From the NCBI GenBank assembly GCA_963678675.1, contig OY783198.1, positions 18,090,684 to 18,154,683 of the forward strand: a stretch of 64,000 bases of DNA. The letters run 5' to 3'. Under the pieces are notes generated by a model that worked only from the letters and a program-made list of their open reading frames with translations, did no database searches and was not told the origin of the DNA. Shown piece after piece: positions 1-15,509 of the stretch; position 1 is the stretch's first letter, and every line of letters starts with the position of its first letter. The position numbers were made by a program, and so were the translations under genes. Source of the stretch: Xiphydria camelus. Its lineage: Eukaryota > Arthropoda > Insecta > Hymenoptera > Xiphydriidae.

Positions 1-943
1 GGTATTAGCAAAAATCAGCTCAGTAGATTTATTAAATAATCTGATACGGCGAACCGATGATCTCACAAGGGAACTATTCATAAGAAAGCAGCACGTAGGG
101 TCCGCTCTCAAATATCGTATATGTTTATATGAAACGATAGGGAGAGAGAAAGAACTAAGGACCAAGTGCATTAGAAGTTTTTCTTTGTGCGTCAGTCTCT
201 CGGAGCTCTCCTAAGAGTGAGGACATAAGTCGTATTGGCTTAATAAATATCACTTCCACTCAGTTACGTTTTGTTAATTAATTCACTCCAAATCACCTTG
301 CTTCCATCAATTCCTACGATAACTAGACATGTAGGTACTTAGAATAATTAAATGTTTTTAGAATGATTAAATATTTGGTTCAACTTGCTAGTATTTCGAT
401 TGGAATGACTAGACTCGTGTATCCAGATGCGTATTGTCATTTTGATCAAGTTATTTTTCTCAGCGCGCGAATAAGATCAATGGCACGGAGCAGTCAGAAT
501 TACTCCTGGTATTATTGAAAGGAAAGCTTTTTTTTTAATAAAATGCTGTATAAACGCTTGAAAAATTATAGGTGCGATCATCGAATAAACGCAGTTTTCG
601 TCTGGAAATCATGGAAATATCGATATTGGAATGAAATCGAAATCGATATCGGAATATGATCATGGAAATGTATTATTCCTAATCGCTGCACACCCTGCAT
701 TTAGTTAAAATTACTAACCGCGTAATTAGAATAACTAAATATTTGTTTTTTGTTGTTTTTCTCAATGCACGAAATGATTACCAAGATAACTGCACTAAAA
801 AAATTGCTTCATTCAACCATCGGGTTTCAATGCCATACAAGTGTGAGGAAAAAATCGAATTAAAGCAACCAAATTGAAATTGTGAAACACGTGAATATTT
901 ATTACACCGTGAGGTTCGCCGTATTTAACCTCAGCGATGGATG
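1..943. other. Unannotated AT-rich stretch
   Basis: No coding exon was recognised on either strand. Motifs resembling the tips of the short inverted-repeat elements elsewhere in the window (a tctca run before gcgcg near 460 and tctcaatgcacg near 760) suggest decayed element ends, but no full element could be closed. Confidence 0.4.
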
Positions 944-1048
944 AATGAAGCAAATTTGAACCGCGTTATGCAGTAACGGATTAAGCGTTATGGAATACAA
1001 TGACGCTTAATCCGCTTTTGCACAACGCGGTCCATTTTTGTTTCAGTG
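944..1048. repeat. Imperfect hairpin, about 45-bp arms
   Basis: The arm at 961-987 pairs with 1004-1030 with about four mismatches, and weaker pairing extends outward to about 944 and 1048. The loop is about 16 nt. It looks like the core of a short palindromic element. No target-site duplication was resolved. Confidence 0.6.
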
Positions 1049-3652
<2,604 letters not shown>

Positions 3653-3858
3653 ACGGAGAAAAAAATGAGTCGATTTGACCCTGATCGATTGTCAGGGGAA
3701 CGCTGATTTGGTTGCTTGAGTTAAATAATTTTGTTCCAGTAATTGATAATATAGTCCAAATTCTACCAAATTATTAGTTCGAGTAACCAAGTTTGCGTTC
3801 CCCCCGTGCGTGAACGCTAATTTAGTTTGATCTACTACATTTCTTCTCTCAGCGTAGC
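3653..3858. mobile_element. Probable MITE with diverged inverted arms
   Basis: The segment beginning GGGGAACGC at about 3695-3733 reappears in reverse complement at about 3764-3803. The outer ends (ggagaaaaaaatg and cttctctcag) resemble the A-rich tips of other elements in this window. The arms are clearly diverged, so this is an old copy. Boundaries are approximate. Confidence 0.5.
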
Positions 3859-4770
3859 TTCGATTTCATTCACAAATTATACAAATATAAGTGAAAAATA
3901 AATACGCAATATTTTGCCCAGACATATCGTACAATGCCCCGTGCAGCCCAGCTCCGTCGTAGCCTTCGCGTCGGTTGAGAACCCCGCGGACTAACCCTCT
4001 GGCGTACAAGTACCCCGCGCTAATGGCCCTCCTCCAGAGGTGCTCAAATTCGATAAGAAAAAGCCGCGCGCGGCGGACAGTTCGACGAACGGGGCGAGTA
4101 GAGTCGCGTGACCGAGGAACGGACGCGAGAGAGAGAGCAGGAACATCTCTCCGACCGACGCTCCACCCACGCTCGCTTTCGGAGAGCGCCTCTCTTCTCT
4201 CAAAGCTGCAGGGTACTCGAGGCTCCGAGCGAGGCGAACTCTTTTATATAATTAAGACGTTACTTTACGACCGCGTGACGTGGCTCGCGCGACGAAGGTG
4301 TTTCGGTATACGTCGCACCGGGATAGAGCCGCGTGCGTACACGAGCGAGCGACGCCGCCGCGGAGCTCGAAAGGCCGACCGAACGTATCGCGCGAGCGCG
4401 TATACACGCGCGGGTACCCCGACGCTACGGGACGGGAGAAGTGGCGGAAGGCGCGAGCGAGCGAGCGAGCGAGAGGAAGAGACGAGGAGGACTGATTCGA
4501 GACAAATGTCCGGGCGAAGACGGAGAGAGACCTGGCTTCAGATTTTATCTCCTGCCTTATAAATGCCTCGGCGCGCGGTGCTAAAAAAACGTCGGGCTTT
4601 TAACCTCACCGAAACGTGATGCGTGGCGGCGGAGAGGTGCCGCTCGCTCGCTCGAGATCCACGGAATATCCGTACAGGAGGGAGGGGAAGACGCTGCAGT
4701 CTTTCTTTGGTGTACGCGATAGGGTTCGCTCTGCATCGATATCTTCCCTCCGTTCTCCTCTTTTGATATT
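3859..4770. other. CpG-rich noncoding block
   Basis: A very GC-rich block (about 3975-4720) with a short GAGC/GCGA tetranucleotide run near 4455-4480. A 195-codon arginine-rich open frame (3975-4562, +) shows no domain and no codon bias beyond composition. It could be a CpG-rich promoter or first exon, but nothing in the sequence decides this. Confidence 0.4.
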
Positions 4771-5035
4771 GCACTGAGAAAACAACTTATTTGTGTAGTT
4801 AATAGATGCTTGTTTAAATATGGCGAAATAAATATTTTATCGGATCAAGTCAATATTTGTTAGCTATTATGATATTTATTTGGCATAATTAAATCCAGCA
4901 AGGCTTTATATTAAATTAAATAAACGTTTTATAATAATTAATATATATATTTTCTCGTCTTAATATGAAATATTTATTTCATAGTATTTAAAATGTCATT
5001 TATTATAATAACTATTAATAAACCGTTTCTCGGTG
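4771..5035. mobile_element. MITE family A, copy 1
   Basis: Begins gcactgagaaaacaac and ends in the inverse (about aaccgtttctcggtg). The interior carries the family's markers: atggcgaaataaatatt near the left end, tcggatcaa, and atttatttggcataatt in the middle. Copies 2 to 4 lie at 5047-5455, 18128-18393 and 21026-21281. It has no coding capacity. Confidence 0.8.
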
Positions 5036-5046
5036 AAAAAGTTTAT

Positions 5047-5455
5047 ACCGAGAAAACAGTTTATTAGTAGTTAATAAATATAATTTCCAATATGGCGAAA
5101 TAAATATTTCGTCAGGACAAGTAAATATATGAGGGGCTCGGGAGTAAAAAGTGTTAAGGGACACATTTTGCATTTTTGTGCTCAAGTGTGTAAAAGATGG
5201 TATGGGACCTAACTGGACAGAAAACATTGTTTAGTTCGGCAAAAAGTTCTTGTCCCTTACCACTTTTTACTGCCGGACCCCTCATATGTTAATTTTAAAA
5301 ATGTTTATTTCATTCGAACGGTTATCTTAATGGATTTAATTAGGCCAAATAAATATTTTAATAGTTAATGAATATTTCATTGATCCGATAAAATCTTTCT
5401 TTTGCCATATTCAAAGAAACATTCATTAATTACGAATAAACTGTTTTCTCGGGGT
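5047..5455. mobile_element. MITE family A, copy 2, interrupted by another element
   Basis: The left tip accgagaaaacagtttatt pairs with the right tip aataaactgttttctcgg. The body is split by a 153-bp unrelated inverted-repeat element at 5131-5283. Removing that insert and one TSD copy restores a sequence collinear with family A copy 3 near 18190. It lies immediately beside copy 1. Confidence 0.82.
5131..5283. mobile_element. MITE family B (153 bp), nested in family A
   Basis: The left end GAGGGGCTCGGGAGTAAAAA is nearly the reverse complement of the right end. It is flanked by atat at 5127-5130 and 5284-5287, a 4-bp target-site duplication (5 bp if the next base is counted). The empty site is visible in the related element at 18191-18200. 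No open frame of note. Confidence 0.88.
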
Positions 5456-5487
5456 GTATAAATTGCACATATCGGATACACGATGGA

Positions 5488-5793
5488 GCACTGAGAAAAA
5501 AGGTGTATTTGAGTCAATTAAATGTGTTTTTAGATAGTCCTAAGAGCACATTTATTCGATTAGATTGAATATCGATTGGACACAACTATGAATACTATTG
5601 ATTCAATTGAATCGGTTATTTGGAAAAGGGCACATCTACCTATATAAGGTTAGGTAGATGTGCCCTTTTCCAAATAACCGATTCAATTGTATATCATTTG
5701 AATCGAATCGGTATTCATTTGAAACGAATAAATGTGCTCTTAGAATTATCCAAAAACAACTTTCTTTCGATCAAGCACATTTTTTTCTCAGTT
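5488..5793. mobile_element. MITE with CACTGAGAAAA tips and an internal perfect hairpin
   Basis: The left end gcactgagaaaaaaggtgta is mirrored at the right end (aaatgtgct block and ttttttctcag), with further pairing of the gcacatttattcg blocks. The centre holds a separate perfect 39-bp inverted repeat (5604-5642 with 5651-5689). The interior is unrelated to family A, although the tips are alike. Confidence 0.85.
5604..5689. repeat. Perfect 39-bp hairpin, 8-nt loop
   Basis: Positions 5604-5642 are the exact reverse complement of 5651-5689, with 8 nt between them. Its place at the centre of a MITE and its perfect identity point to a recent internal inverted duplication rather than a microRNA gene. 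Confidence 0.93.
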
Positions 5794-6429
5794 AGTACAT
5801 CTCATTCGATCCCACAAGTTCGACGTGTGTGGATCCCACACGACTCGCGGCGTGACGACCGAGAGAGCGAGTGGAAGCGCGGGGGAAGGGCATAAGAAAG
5901 GATTCGCGGAGAAAAGGGATCGGGCGTCTTCCCGACGTCGGGTCGGATTTAGCTCGCCGGCGGGATACCGATAAATCGAAGGGAACGGGATTCTCCTCCC
6001 GGCGATTTGCATCCGAATCCTTATTTCGAGCTATTTGTCTCGGCAAGGAGGAGAGGTTCCCCGGATTCCGGGGGCGCGCGTTTAAATCTTCTCCGCTAAT
6101 CCCCGGAGATATCCCACGGGAGAGAGCGAGGGGGAGAGGGCTTCGAGTTTACACGAGAGGAGTAATAATACCCCGGCGGGGTGCAGCGGGCGTGCAACGA
6201 TGGGTAGCAGTTTGTTTGATCGGCGACCAATTACCCGATTGGCGGGATCGCCGCACGAGAAAATCGACGGTCGGGGGCCGCCCCGCGCCGTGTGTTTGGA
6301 TAGATATAATTACCTTTTTTTTTCGACAATAAGACGAGCGGATGCCGCGCGAGGGATGCGGAGCCCGAGAGAAACGCCATTCGTTGGATGGTTTTTCGCT
6401 TCCCCAAATTCTAATGGAAATCTAAAGTG
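5794..6429. other. GC-rich noncoding stretch
   Basis: CpG-rich sequence with long but compositionally driven open frames (for example 5871-6332, +). No domain or exon was recognised. Confidence 0.4.
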
Positions 6430-7050
6430 ATGCAAGTGATTCGATTTTCTCGCAGATCTCTTTTACTGCAGGTTCGAGAAGTGTAAACAAGATTGATTAT
6501 CTCGCATTTCTTCATTTTTTATTTTCGGCCTTGTTCGAGCTGGAAAACGACATTTTGAAATGCAGCTACGTCATCGCGTTGCAAGCCTATCCCTCTCGCA
6601 CTCGTTGCTCGGCATAAGTGCGTCTTTCTTGCATTTCGATAATGTCACAACGTTATTGACTAAGGCGGAAGAATTCTATTTATTTTATATATAATTTGTA
6701 TGGATTATATATGATTTCTATATTAACCATAAGGACTATTAACCTATTTATATTAAGGACTCTATAATATGGATTACCTATACAAACATTCAAAAATCTA
6801 TACATAGTCCTTGTATGGTTAATGTATTATAGAGATCATATATAATTCATACCTGATCAAAATCACATATAAATTATATGCAAAAAATATAGAATTTTTC
6901 CGCCTCGGTAGAGAAACGCGCTTATATGACTCTGTGAATAATTATTTTTTCGGCTATTTTCTTTTTCGTGTGATATTAAATATGTATACAGATTATAAAA
7001 TGAATTAAAAAATATAAATATTTTTCTGTAAGAATACCGAATTTTCTGGA
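6430..7050. repeat. Left copy of an inverted dispersed repeat, split by a MITE
   Basis: The segments 6430-6661 and 6906-7050 match, in reverse complement, 15831-15990 and 15510-15650. Shared blocks include gtagctgcatttcaaa, tcgttttccagctc, gcaacgagtgcg, cacacgaaaaagaaa and aaaaataattattcgcaga, with several mismatches. An AAGGCGGAA-tipped element (6662-6905) sits inside this copy. It is an old interspersed repeat family or a separated inverted pair. Confidence 0.75.
6662..6905. mobile_element. MITE family C, copy 1
   Basis: Tips AAGGCGGAAGAATTCTAT and the inverse atagaatttttccgcct. The interior has inverted blocks (tatatgatttctatattaacca and its mirror). It is AT-rich and non-coding. A second copy at 10239-10671 carries a nested insertion; the uninterrupted stretch near 6812-6860 here serves as its empty site. 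Confidence 0.85.
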
Positions 7051-7708
7051 ATTGTCTTAAAAGGCGTGACAGCGAAGGGGACAAAACCTCAATCGCGATT
7101 ATCTCCTCGCCATCACAGATTCTGCTTATATCGCTATAAACCTATATTGTAGATGGAGATGTGATCTTCAAAAAAGTGTTATACAAATTTTCTCCTACAC
7201 TTTGCGAGTAAAGAGATAATTGCGATCGAAGTGGGGTAAAGCTTGTAAACGTCTTGTCGGCACTCCGGTAACCAAAAACAAATCCGGAACGCGAGAAAGC
7301 GCGAAAGAAAATAACAGAATTAGCCCATCGGCTCGCAGCGGATTCGGAGTCTCGTTAATTATCGCGGTGGCGGTCGAGAGCGAGCTGTACCTTCGCGCCC
7401 GAGTTAAACGACGACGGGGCCCGTTGCATTAATCAATTCCTTTCCCGAGCGGTTCTCTCCGCGGCCCGTAAGTTCATCCGTCCTCGAGGAGTGAATTTAA
7501 TGAGACATCCAGAGGCGTGACACGACGCCCTAATAACACGAGAGATGGGACATCCGATATCGGGTGCGGGAAAGTGGGCATATATAGGCGTTGCTGCTGC
7601 CGATGCTGCTACCACTGCAGCTTGGACCAGTTGGCCGTCAGCGGTGATACCGTTGCACGGGGTGGGGGGTCGGATACACCTTTATCGCGCTATATAATTA
7701 TTGTATAC
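7051..7708. other. Unannotated stretch
   Basis: No gene, RNA or clear repeat was recognised. There is a CpG-rich patch around 7330-7480. Confidence 0.35.
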
Positions 7709-7936
7709 ACGGGGAAAAAAAATAAATCGTAGCATTTAGAAAGTTTGTAGTAAATTTCCGAACAAGGCCAATTTGTTGTACAATAGTTCTAGTAAAAATT
7801 CTAGCAAAATTTGTAAAAGTTGTAAGAGTTGCTGTAATTTTTATTACAATTGTAGTTATCGCAACAATAAATTGGCTTTGTCTCGAAATTGACCACATAC
7901 TTTGTAAATGCTACGATTAATTTTTTTTTCTGTGCG
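7709..7936. mobile_element. MITE family D, full copy
   Basis: The left arm from cacggggaaaaaaaataaatcg through cgtagcatttagaaagtttg is mirrored by ctttgtaaatgctacgatta at the right end. The interior has short near-repeats of ttctagtaaaa. A partial second copy follows directly at about 7945-8120. Confidence 0.78.
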
Positions 7937-7944
7937 GATAACTA

Positions 7945-8120
7945 ATTAATTCTAGTAAAAATTCTAGTAAAATGTATAGGAGTTGCTAGCGTTGCTGTAA
8001 TTTTGACTAAAATTGTAATTATCGTAACGATAAATTACCTTCGTCCCCAGAAATTTACCACAAACTTTGTAAATACTACGATTATTAATACTACGATTAA
8101 TAATTCGTTTCCGTCTGGAT
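7945..8120. mobile_element. MITE family D, partial copy
   Basis: Repeats the interior and right arm of the neighbouring element (aattctagtaaaaattctag, gttgctgtaatttt, caaactttgtaaatactacg) but lacks the left arm. A short internal duplication of the tactacgatta block is present. Confidence 0.65.
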
Positions 8121-8693
8121 AACTAACACGTCATTTTTTCCAAATATTGTTTAAAACGACAAAGAATGAATCATTGAATGAATTTCTGCAGAAATCGTGG
8201 TGATACCTAATAAAAAACTAGAGATATTCGCGCGACTATTGCAATCCGCTTAAATTTCCAAACCGCGTAAGTATTCAATGAGTTATACAACGAAATATCT
8301 CGATCCATTGTTCTACGTCCGCAGCGAGAGAGAAGAGCCGCGGTTTCCTCGCTCGTGACATCTCAAAACAAACCGTATCCAACGTGCGCCACGATCACGT
8401 GTCTTGCGGCGTAACCGGTTGGTACCGATGATCCAAAGACGAGAAACGCTCGGGATAATTTAACGCCATTTATTGACGCACGGGAGTTTTATAGGGGTCG
8501 TGCCAAATAAACAACGTATCCGAGAACGATCGATCGGAATTTGCGGGATATACGTACACGCGTGTCTCTCTCTTCTCTCTATATCTGTCTCTGTAATTGC
8601 TTTCGCTATAAGACGCCATTATACATCGCGGTGTGCGGATTAATTTAAACGCGCGCGGGCATTTACCAGTCAGTCAGTCAAATGATGATTTCA
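8121..8693. other. Unannotated stretch
   Basis: No gene was recognised. There is a short CT-rich run near 8563-8590. Confidence 0.35.
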
Positions 8694-8921
8694 TTAACCC
8701 CTTCAGACCTGGTGTACACGAGTATGTACATTGGATTTGAGCTATTTTATTAAAAAATGTTACGCAAAAATACAACTTCGTACTAATGCACATAAATATA
8801 AAAAAATCTTTTAAATAAAGATTGCAAAAATATGTTAAAATATAATAATACACCAAAGGCTCAAACATCATTAAAAATTCTTTTCATTCCGCGAAACAAA
8901 AATCAGGTCTGAAGGGGTTAA
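8694..8921. mobile_element. piggyBac-type MITE with TTAA duplication (220 bp)
   Basis: The element at 8698-8917 has perfect 14-bp terminal inverted repeats (CCCCTTCAGACCTG and its complement) and is flanked on both sides by TTAA (8694-8697 and 8918-8921). TTAA target duplication with terminal inverted repeats is the hallmark of the piggyBac superfamily. It is AT-rich inside and encodes no transposase, so it is non-autonomous. Confidence 0.9.
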
Positions 8922-9965
8922 TTCGCGATTTATCTCGCCCGGTGGTATCGAGAAATTCACAATTTCTCGCTTCACCGAAATCGCGACGAGGCGATAACGA
9001 AGGAATGACTTTCAGAAATATCGCGAGAAATCCTTATTTATAGGCTCTATTTATAGGGGTTGGGCCGCGGGGGAGCCGAATTAACTTAATCTCGCGGTGT
9101 TTACGGAGCGCCACCGATAACGACGCCACGCGAGAGAAGCGGCGAGGTGAGGGGGCGACGCAGGAGACAAAGAGAGTTTGCGTTTGCAAATTTCGTAGCA
9201 GTTTTAATGAACCGTGTAGCGCGCCGATAATAAAATCTATATAACGCACCCGCAGGGTCCTTCTCCCTCGTCGCCGACCCTCCGGCTCCGTCGGTAGCTA
9301 ACCAAATTAAATGTAATTTGAATTTCGTTTGAAATTCAATCAATGCGTCGAACCGAAAGGAGAGGGGGGTGAGATATCGAATGAAAATATTGAAAATACC
9401 GCGGTTCCGATACCCGCGGTCATGTTGCCGATAAAAACCTGGGCGAGCGGGAAGGGGGGATCCGCGGGCGGATCGCTTTTGTTGAAATGAAAAAATGTAC
9501 GACGGAATTACTCGCATTCCTCGGCGCGGGTACGTATCGACGGTATATAGAAGTGCGCGGGATGAATAATTCAAAGAACGACTTCGGTTGGACCGAAGCG
9601 CAATGAAAAAAAGGCTATCGGAAATAAGACATCAGTCGATAACAAGTGCAGCCTCCGTCTATATACGCCTGGAGGGCAAACACGCGGGATAGTCCACTGA
9701 ATGCTGCATGACCGTATACAGAATTCAGTTGCTTGTTCGTATGGAATGGATTAGCATTTGTCGAATTAATCCTCGATAGATTTCGCGCTGAACTAGCGCC
9801 CGTGCGATCGAAAGATTCCTAATTCCCTGATTGTAATTCAGAGCACACAACGTCTTATCGTTTTAGCGAGCCATCTTCCTTGAGCTGGAAACGTTAAACG
9901 CATCGATCCGCTGCGTTTTGTATTCAGAATTGAAATATTTGTTCTCTCAGTTGTGTGTGCTACAC
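8922..9965. other. Unannotated stretch
   Basis: No exon was recognised. A 157-codon open frame on the minus strand (9101-9574) has no domain and looks compositional. Confidence 0.35.
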
Positions 9966-10226
9966 CCGGGGAAAAGGTCTAGTTGAATACGAACCTGTAT
10001 GTGTGTGTGATAGGAAAATTTATTAGAGATTAATAGGGACTTATATTCACATCGAACAAAAGTCCCTTCGAATTAGATAAATGTTTTGCATATCTTTTTA
10101 ATCGAACACACGAACCTAGTAGAACATCAATCTGATTGAAATAGGCTTTTGTACGATATGAATAAATTTGTATTTATCTGAAATAAATTTGTGTATTAGT
10201 TTCATATTTACCCAGACCTTTTCCCT
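9966..10226. mobile_element. Probable MITE with GGGGAAAAGGTCT tips
   Basis: The left tip cggggaaaaggtctagttga is mirrored by cagaccttttccctg at the right end. The interior is AT-rich with partial inverted pairing. No target-site duplication was resolved. Confidence 0.65.
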
Positions 10227-10238
10227 GAATTAATACCT

Positions 10239-10671
10239 AGGCGGAAAAAAATTCGATATATTCTCTATATAATACATTGATCATATATGATTTCTATATT
10301 AACCATAAAAGGACTGTATATGAATTATACAAACATTCAAAAATCTATACGCAGTCCTTATATGGTTAATATAGAAATCATATACAGGGTGTTCACGCCC
10401 AGACTCCGAGGACGGATAGAGTATATTTTGAATTTGTCTGCATACACGAACCAATAGCGGCTCGGTTATCCTCCCTTGTTATCACTACAGCCATCTATTA
10501 ATTACTAGGAAAGCTAACCGAGCCGCTATAGGTTCACGTATGCGGTAGATTCGAAATATGCTCCACCCACTCTCGGAGCCTGGGAGTGAACGCCCTATAT
10601 AATCCATACACGACCAAACTACATATGGATTATATACAGAGAAAACGTATATAGAACTTTTTCACCTGGGT
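10239..10671. mobile_element. MITE family C, copy 2, with nested element
   Basis: Starts aggcggaaaaaaattcgata and ends in a diverged inverse (gaactttttcacctggg). It carries the same tatatgatttctatattaacc block as copy 1 at 6662-6905. The right half is interrupted at 10385-10597 by a 213-bp element; the flanking sequence joins to match the uninterrupted copy. Confidence 0.83.
10385..10597. mobile_element. MITE with AGGGYGTTCAC tips, nested in family C
   Basis: The left end AGGGTGTTCACGCCCAGACT is the near-mirror of the right end (gcctgggagtgaacgccct). Inner arms also pair (agcggctcggtta with taaccgagccgct). It is flanked by tata on both sides. The host copy at about 6812-6860 gives an intact target for comparison. 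Confidence 0.87.
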
Positions 10672-11540
10672 AGTCATAGGAAATATCATATCATAAATAC
10701 GCACGAAGCGACATATACGCGCTTCCCGTATCGAACCGGCATCGAATTATCCAAATCTTGTATACGTTGCATCACCGCAATTACTCATCCGCGACTAACG
10801 CCACGTGCATCCAACGACAATGTCAACCTTAGCCGTCCGCTCCAACGCATCGCATTGTTCGCGAGCGGAACAGGGAAGAAGAACGGTTGTGTGTGCCGCG
10901 GTGTACGAGGAGAGAGGCGGAGAACATAATCCGTTTAATTCCCAGCTAACGAGACGTCCTTTGTGTCGATTAACCTGGGCCCCGTGTGCACGCCGCACGC
11001 GCGCTCCCTGCCGCTCCGACCCGGAAGAGAGGACTCGCGACGTATCGAATTTTCCGATCGATCGAATCCGCTCATCGATCTCCTCCTTCCCGTGATATCC
11101 GCAATAGACCCGCTCACCGGCGGTAATTGAATTGTAAAGCAGCAGCTGCGCTCTACTCTCTCCGTTCGCAGCGAGGGAGATCGCGACGATCGCCCCTCTG
11201 CGATCGGACGTTGAAGAGCGCAGTGAATGCTAATTTGCGACACCTGTACGCGTGCGAAATGTACGAAACACACGGCATTATCGCGCGTTACCCTCCCGGA
11301 GGGATAGTTGTTTGCATCGCGGCTTGTCGAGAGCGGCGATAATTATTGCTCGATTGATGGTATTATTGTTTTACGTCAACGATATTAATCGTCGTCACTG
11401 CGACTTCGATGCGTTGAAATATTTGAATTGTTAAATCGATGATAATGTTCTCCCCACGTGAAGATTTATTATTTATTATTTTTTATTATTACTTTGAGCA
11501 CATTTTGTCTCGTGCAGAACGAGAGAATGAATTTCTGAGA
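10672..11540. other. Unannotated CpG-rich stretch
   Basis: Short overlapping frames on both strands with no domain. No exon was recognised. Confidence 0.35.
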
Positions 11541-11545
11541 GGAAG

Positions 11546-12112
11546 GGAATGATGAATTTCGAATCCCGAGTGTAATTACTCGTAAAAACGGTGTAGATTA
11601 GATCGAATATAAAAATGGAAATCTGTATAGCGTACGAGGAGAAACGTTGAGCGACGCGACGAACCGTTCGATTAGGCGCGCCTCTGAGTAAAGAGAATGA
11701 TGAATTTCGAATTCCGAATATAATTAAAAACCGTTTTGGACTAGATCGAATAAAAAAATGTTAATCTGCATAACGTACGAGGAGAAACGTTGAGCGACGC
11801 GACGAACCGTTCGATTAGGCGCGCCTCTGAGATAAAGTGAATGATGAATTTCGAATCTCGAATATTGTTAAAAACCGTTTAGACTAGATCGAATAAAAAA
11901 ATTGAAATCTGCATAACGTACGAGGAGAAACGTTGAGCGACGCGACGAACCGTTCGATTAGGCGCGCCTCTGAGATAAAGTGAATTATGAATTTCGAATC
12001 TCGAATATTGTTAAAAACGGTGTGGACTAGATCGAATTGAAAAATTGAAATCTGTACAACGTAGGAGAAGGAACGTTGAGCGACGCGAACCATTCGATTA
12101 GGCGCGCCTGTA
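11546..12112. repeat. Tandem array, four units of about 143-148 bp
   Basis: The block gatgaatttcgaat recurs at 11551, 11699, 11843 and (as tatgaatttcgaat) 11986. It is followed each time by tagatcgaat, an aaatctg(c/t)ata block, gaggagaaacgttgagcgac and ttcgattaggcgcgcct. The units differ by a few substitutions and small indels. The last unit is the most diverged and loses part of the gcgacgcgacgaac block. Confidence 0.95.
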
Positions 12113-12369
12113 TCAACCTACGCGCTTACAGCCATCACGCACCGGCGGAGGGGCTCCGCTTTAAGGAGAAATCCTGACCCGCGCGCGCGGGGCGGACCGC
12201 GGAGATGAATTACGAGAAGTAAAGTAATTTAGAAGCAATCTCCTCTCTCGCTTCCTGCGGTCGGATGCCATGCCGAGCAAAAAGAGCGTGGAAATCCGTG
12301 CGGATCGAAGGAGCGTCGGTGGGTTTCCGAAGCGGGTTCCTCATTGGCCTAAAATTGCGTCTGAAGAGC
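12113..12369. other. Unannotated stretch before (GA)n
   Basis: Nothing recognised. Confidence 0.3.
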
Positions 12370-14969
<2,600 letters not shown>

Positions 14970-15169
14970 NNNNNNNNNNNNNNNNNNNNNNNNNNNNNNN
15001 NNNNNNNNNNNNNNNNNNNNNNNNNNNNNNNNNNNNNNNNNNNNNNNNNNNNNNNNNNNNNNNNNNNNNNNNNNNNNNNNNNNNNNNNNNNNNNNNNNNN
15101 NNNNNNNNNNNNNNNNNNNNNNNNNNNNNNNNNNNNNNNNNNNNNNNNNNNNNNNNNNNNNNNNNNNNN
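14970..15169. other. Assembly gap, exactly 200 N
   Basis: A run of 200 N at the 5' side of the retrotransposon. The round number suggests a fixed-size scaffold gap, so its true length is unknown and more retrotransposon sequence or a netrin exon could be hidden here. Confidence 0.99.
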
Positions 15170-15509
15170 AGTAACGATCACGGGTACGACGCCTGCTCTT
15201 ACTTTCCAAGGCGAGCGTTTTCCGAGAGAGCGACGCTCCGTTACGCGCCTGCGAGGGGGAAGAGGGGGATGAAAAATATCTGACGCGACTGTAACGGATC
15301 GTTCTTTAAACGAAACGATAAATTTGACGTTCGGCCGGTCACGAGCAGAAGGCTTACCGTCGTTGTAATTTAAAGGAAGACGAGGAAGTTAAATCGGAGA
15401 GGGCCAGTTGACGGATCGCGGGGATCGAATAATTAGATGCGAGAGAGAAATCCAACATCGAGATGCGATGATTAAAATATCGAACGATGTTGAAATTGCT
15501 ACCGAGACT
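15170..15509. other. Unannotated stretch right of the gap
   Basis: No feature was recognised, and no continuation of the retrotransposon is evident on this side. Confidence 0.35.

Noticed and set aside
3975..4562. 195-codon open frame on the plus strand
   Set aside because: Arginine-rich with no domain, and overlapped by other long frames in the same CpG-rich block; it is explained by base composition.
9101..9574. 157-codon minus-strand frame
   Set aside because: No motif, no splice context, overlapping frames.
11546..12112. CRISPR-like array
   Set aside because: Whole units are repeated without unique spacers, and this is eukaryotic DNA.
15170..15283. Frames running across the N gap
   Set aside because: They are artefacts of translating N.
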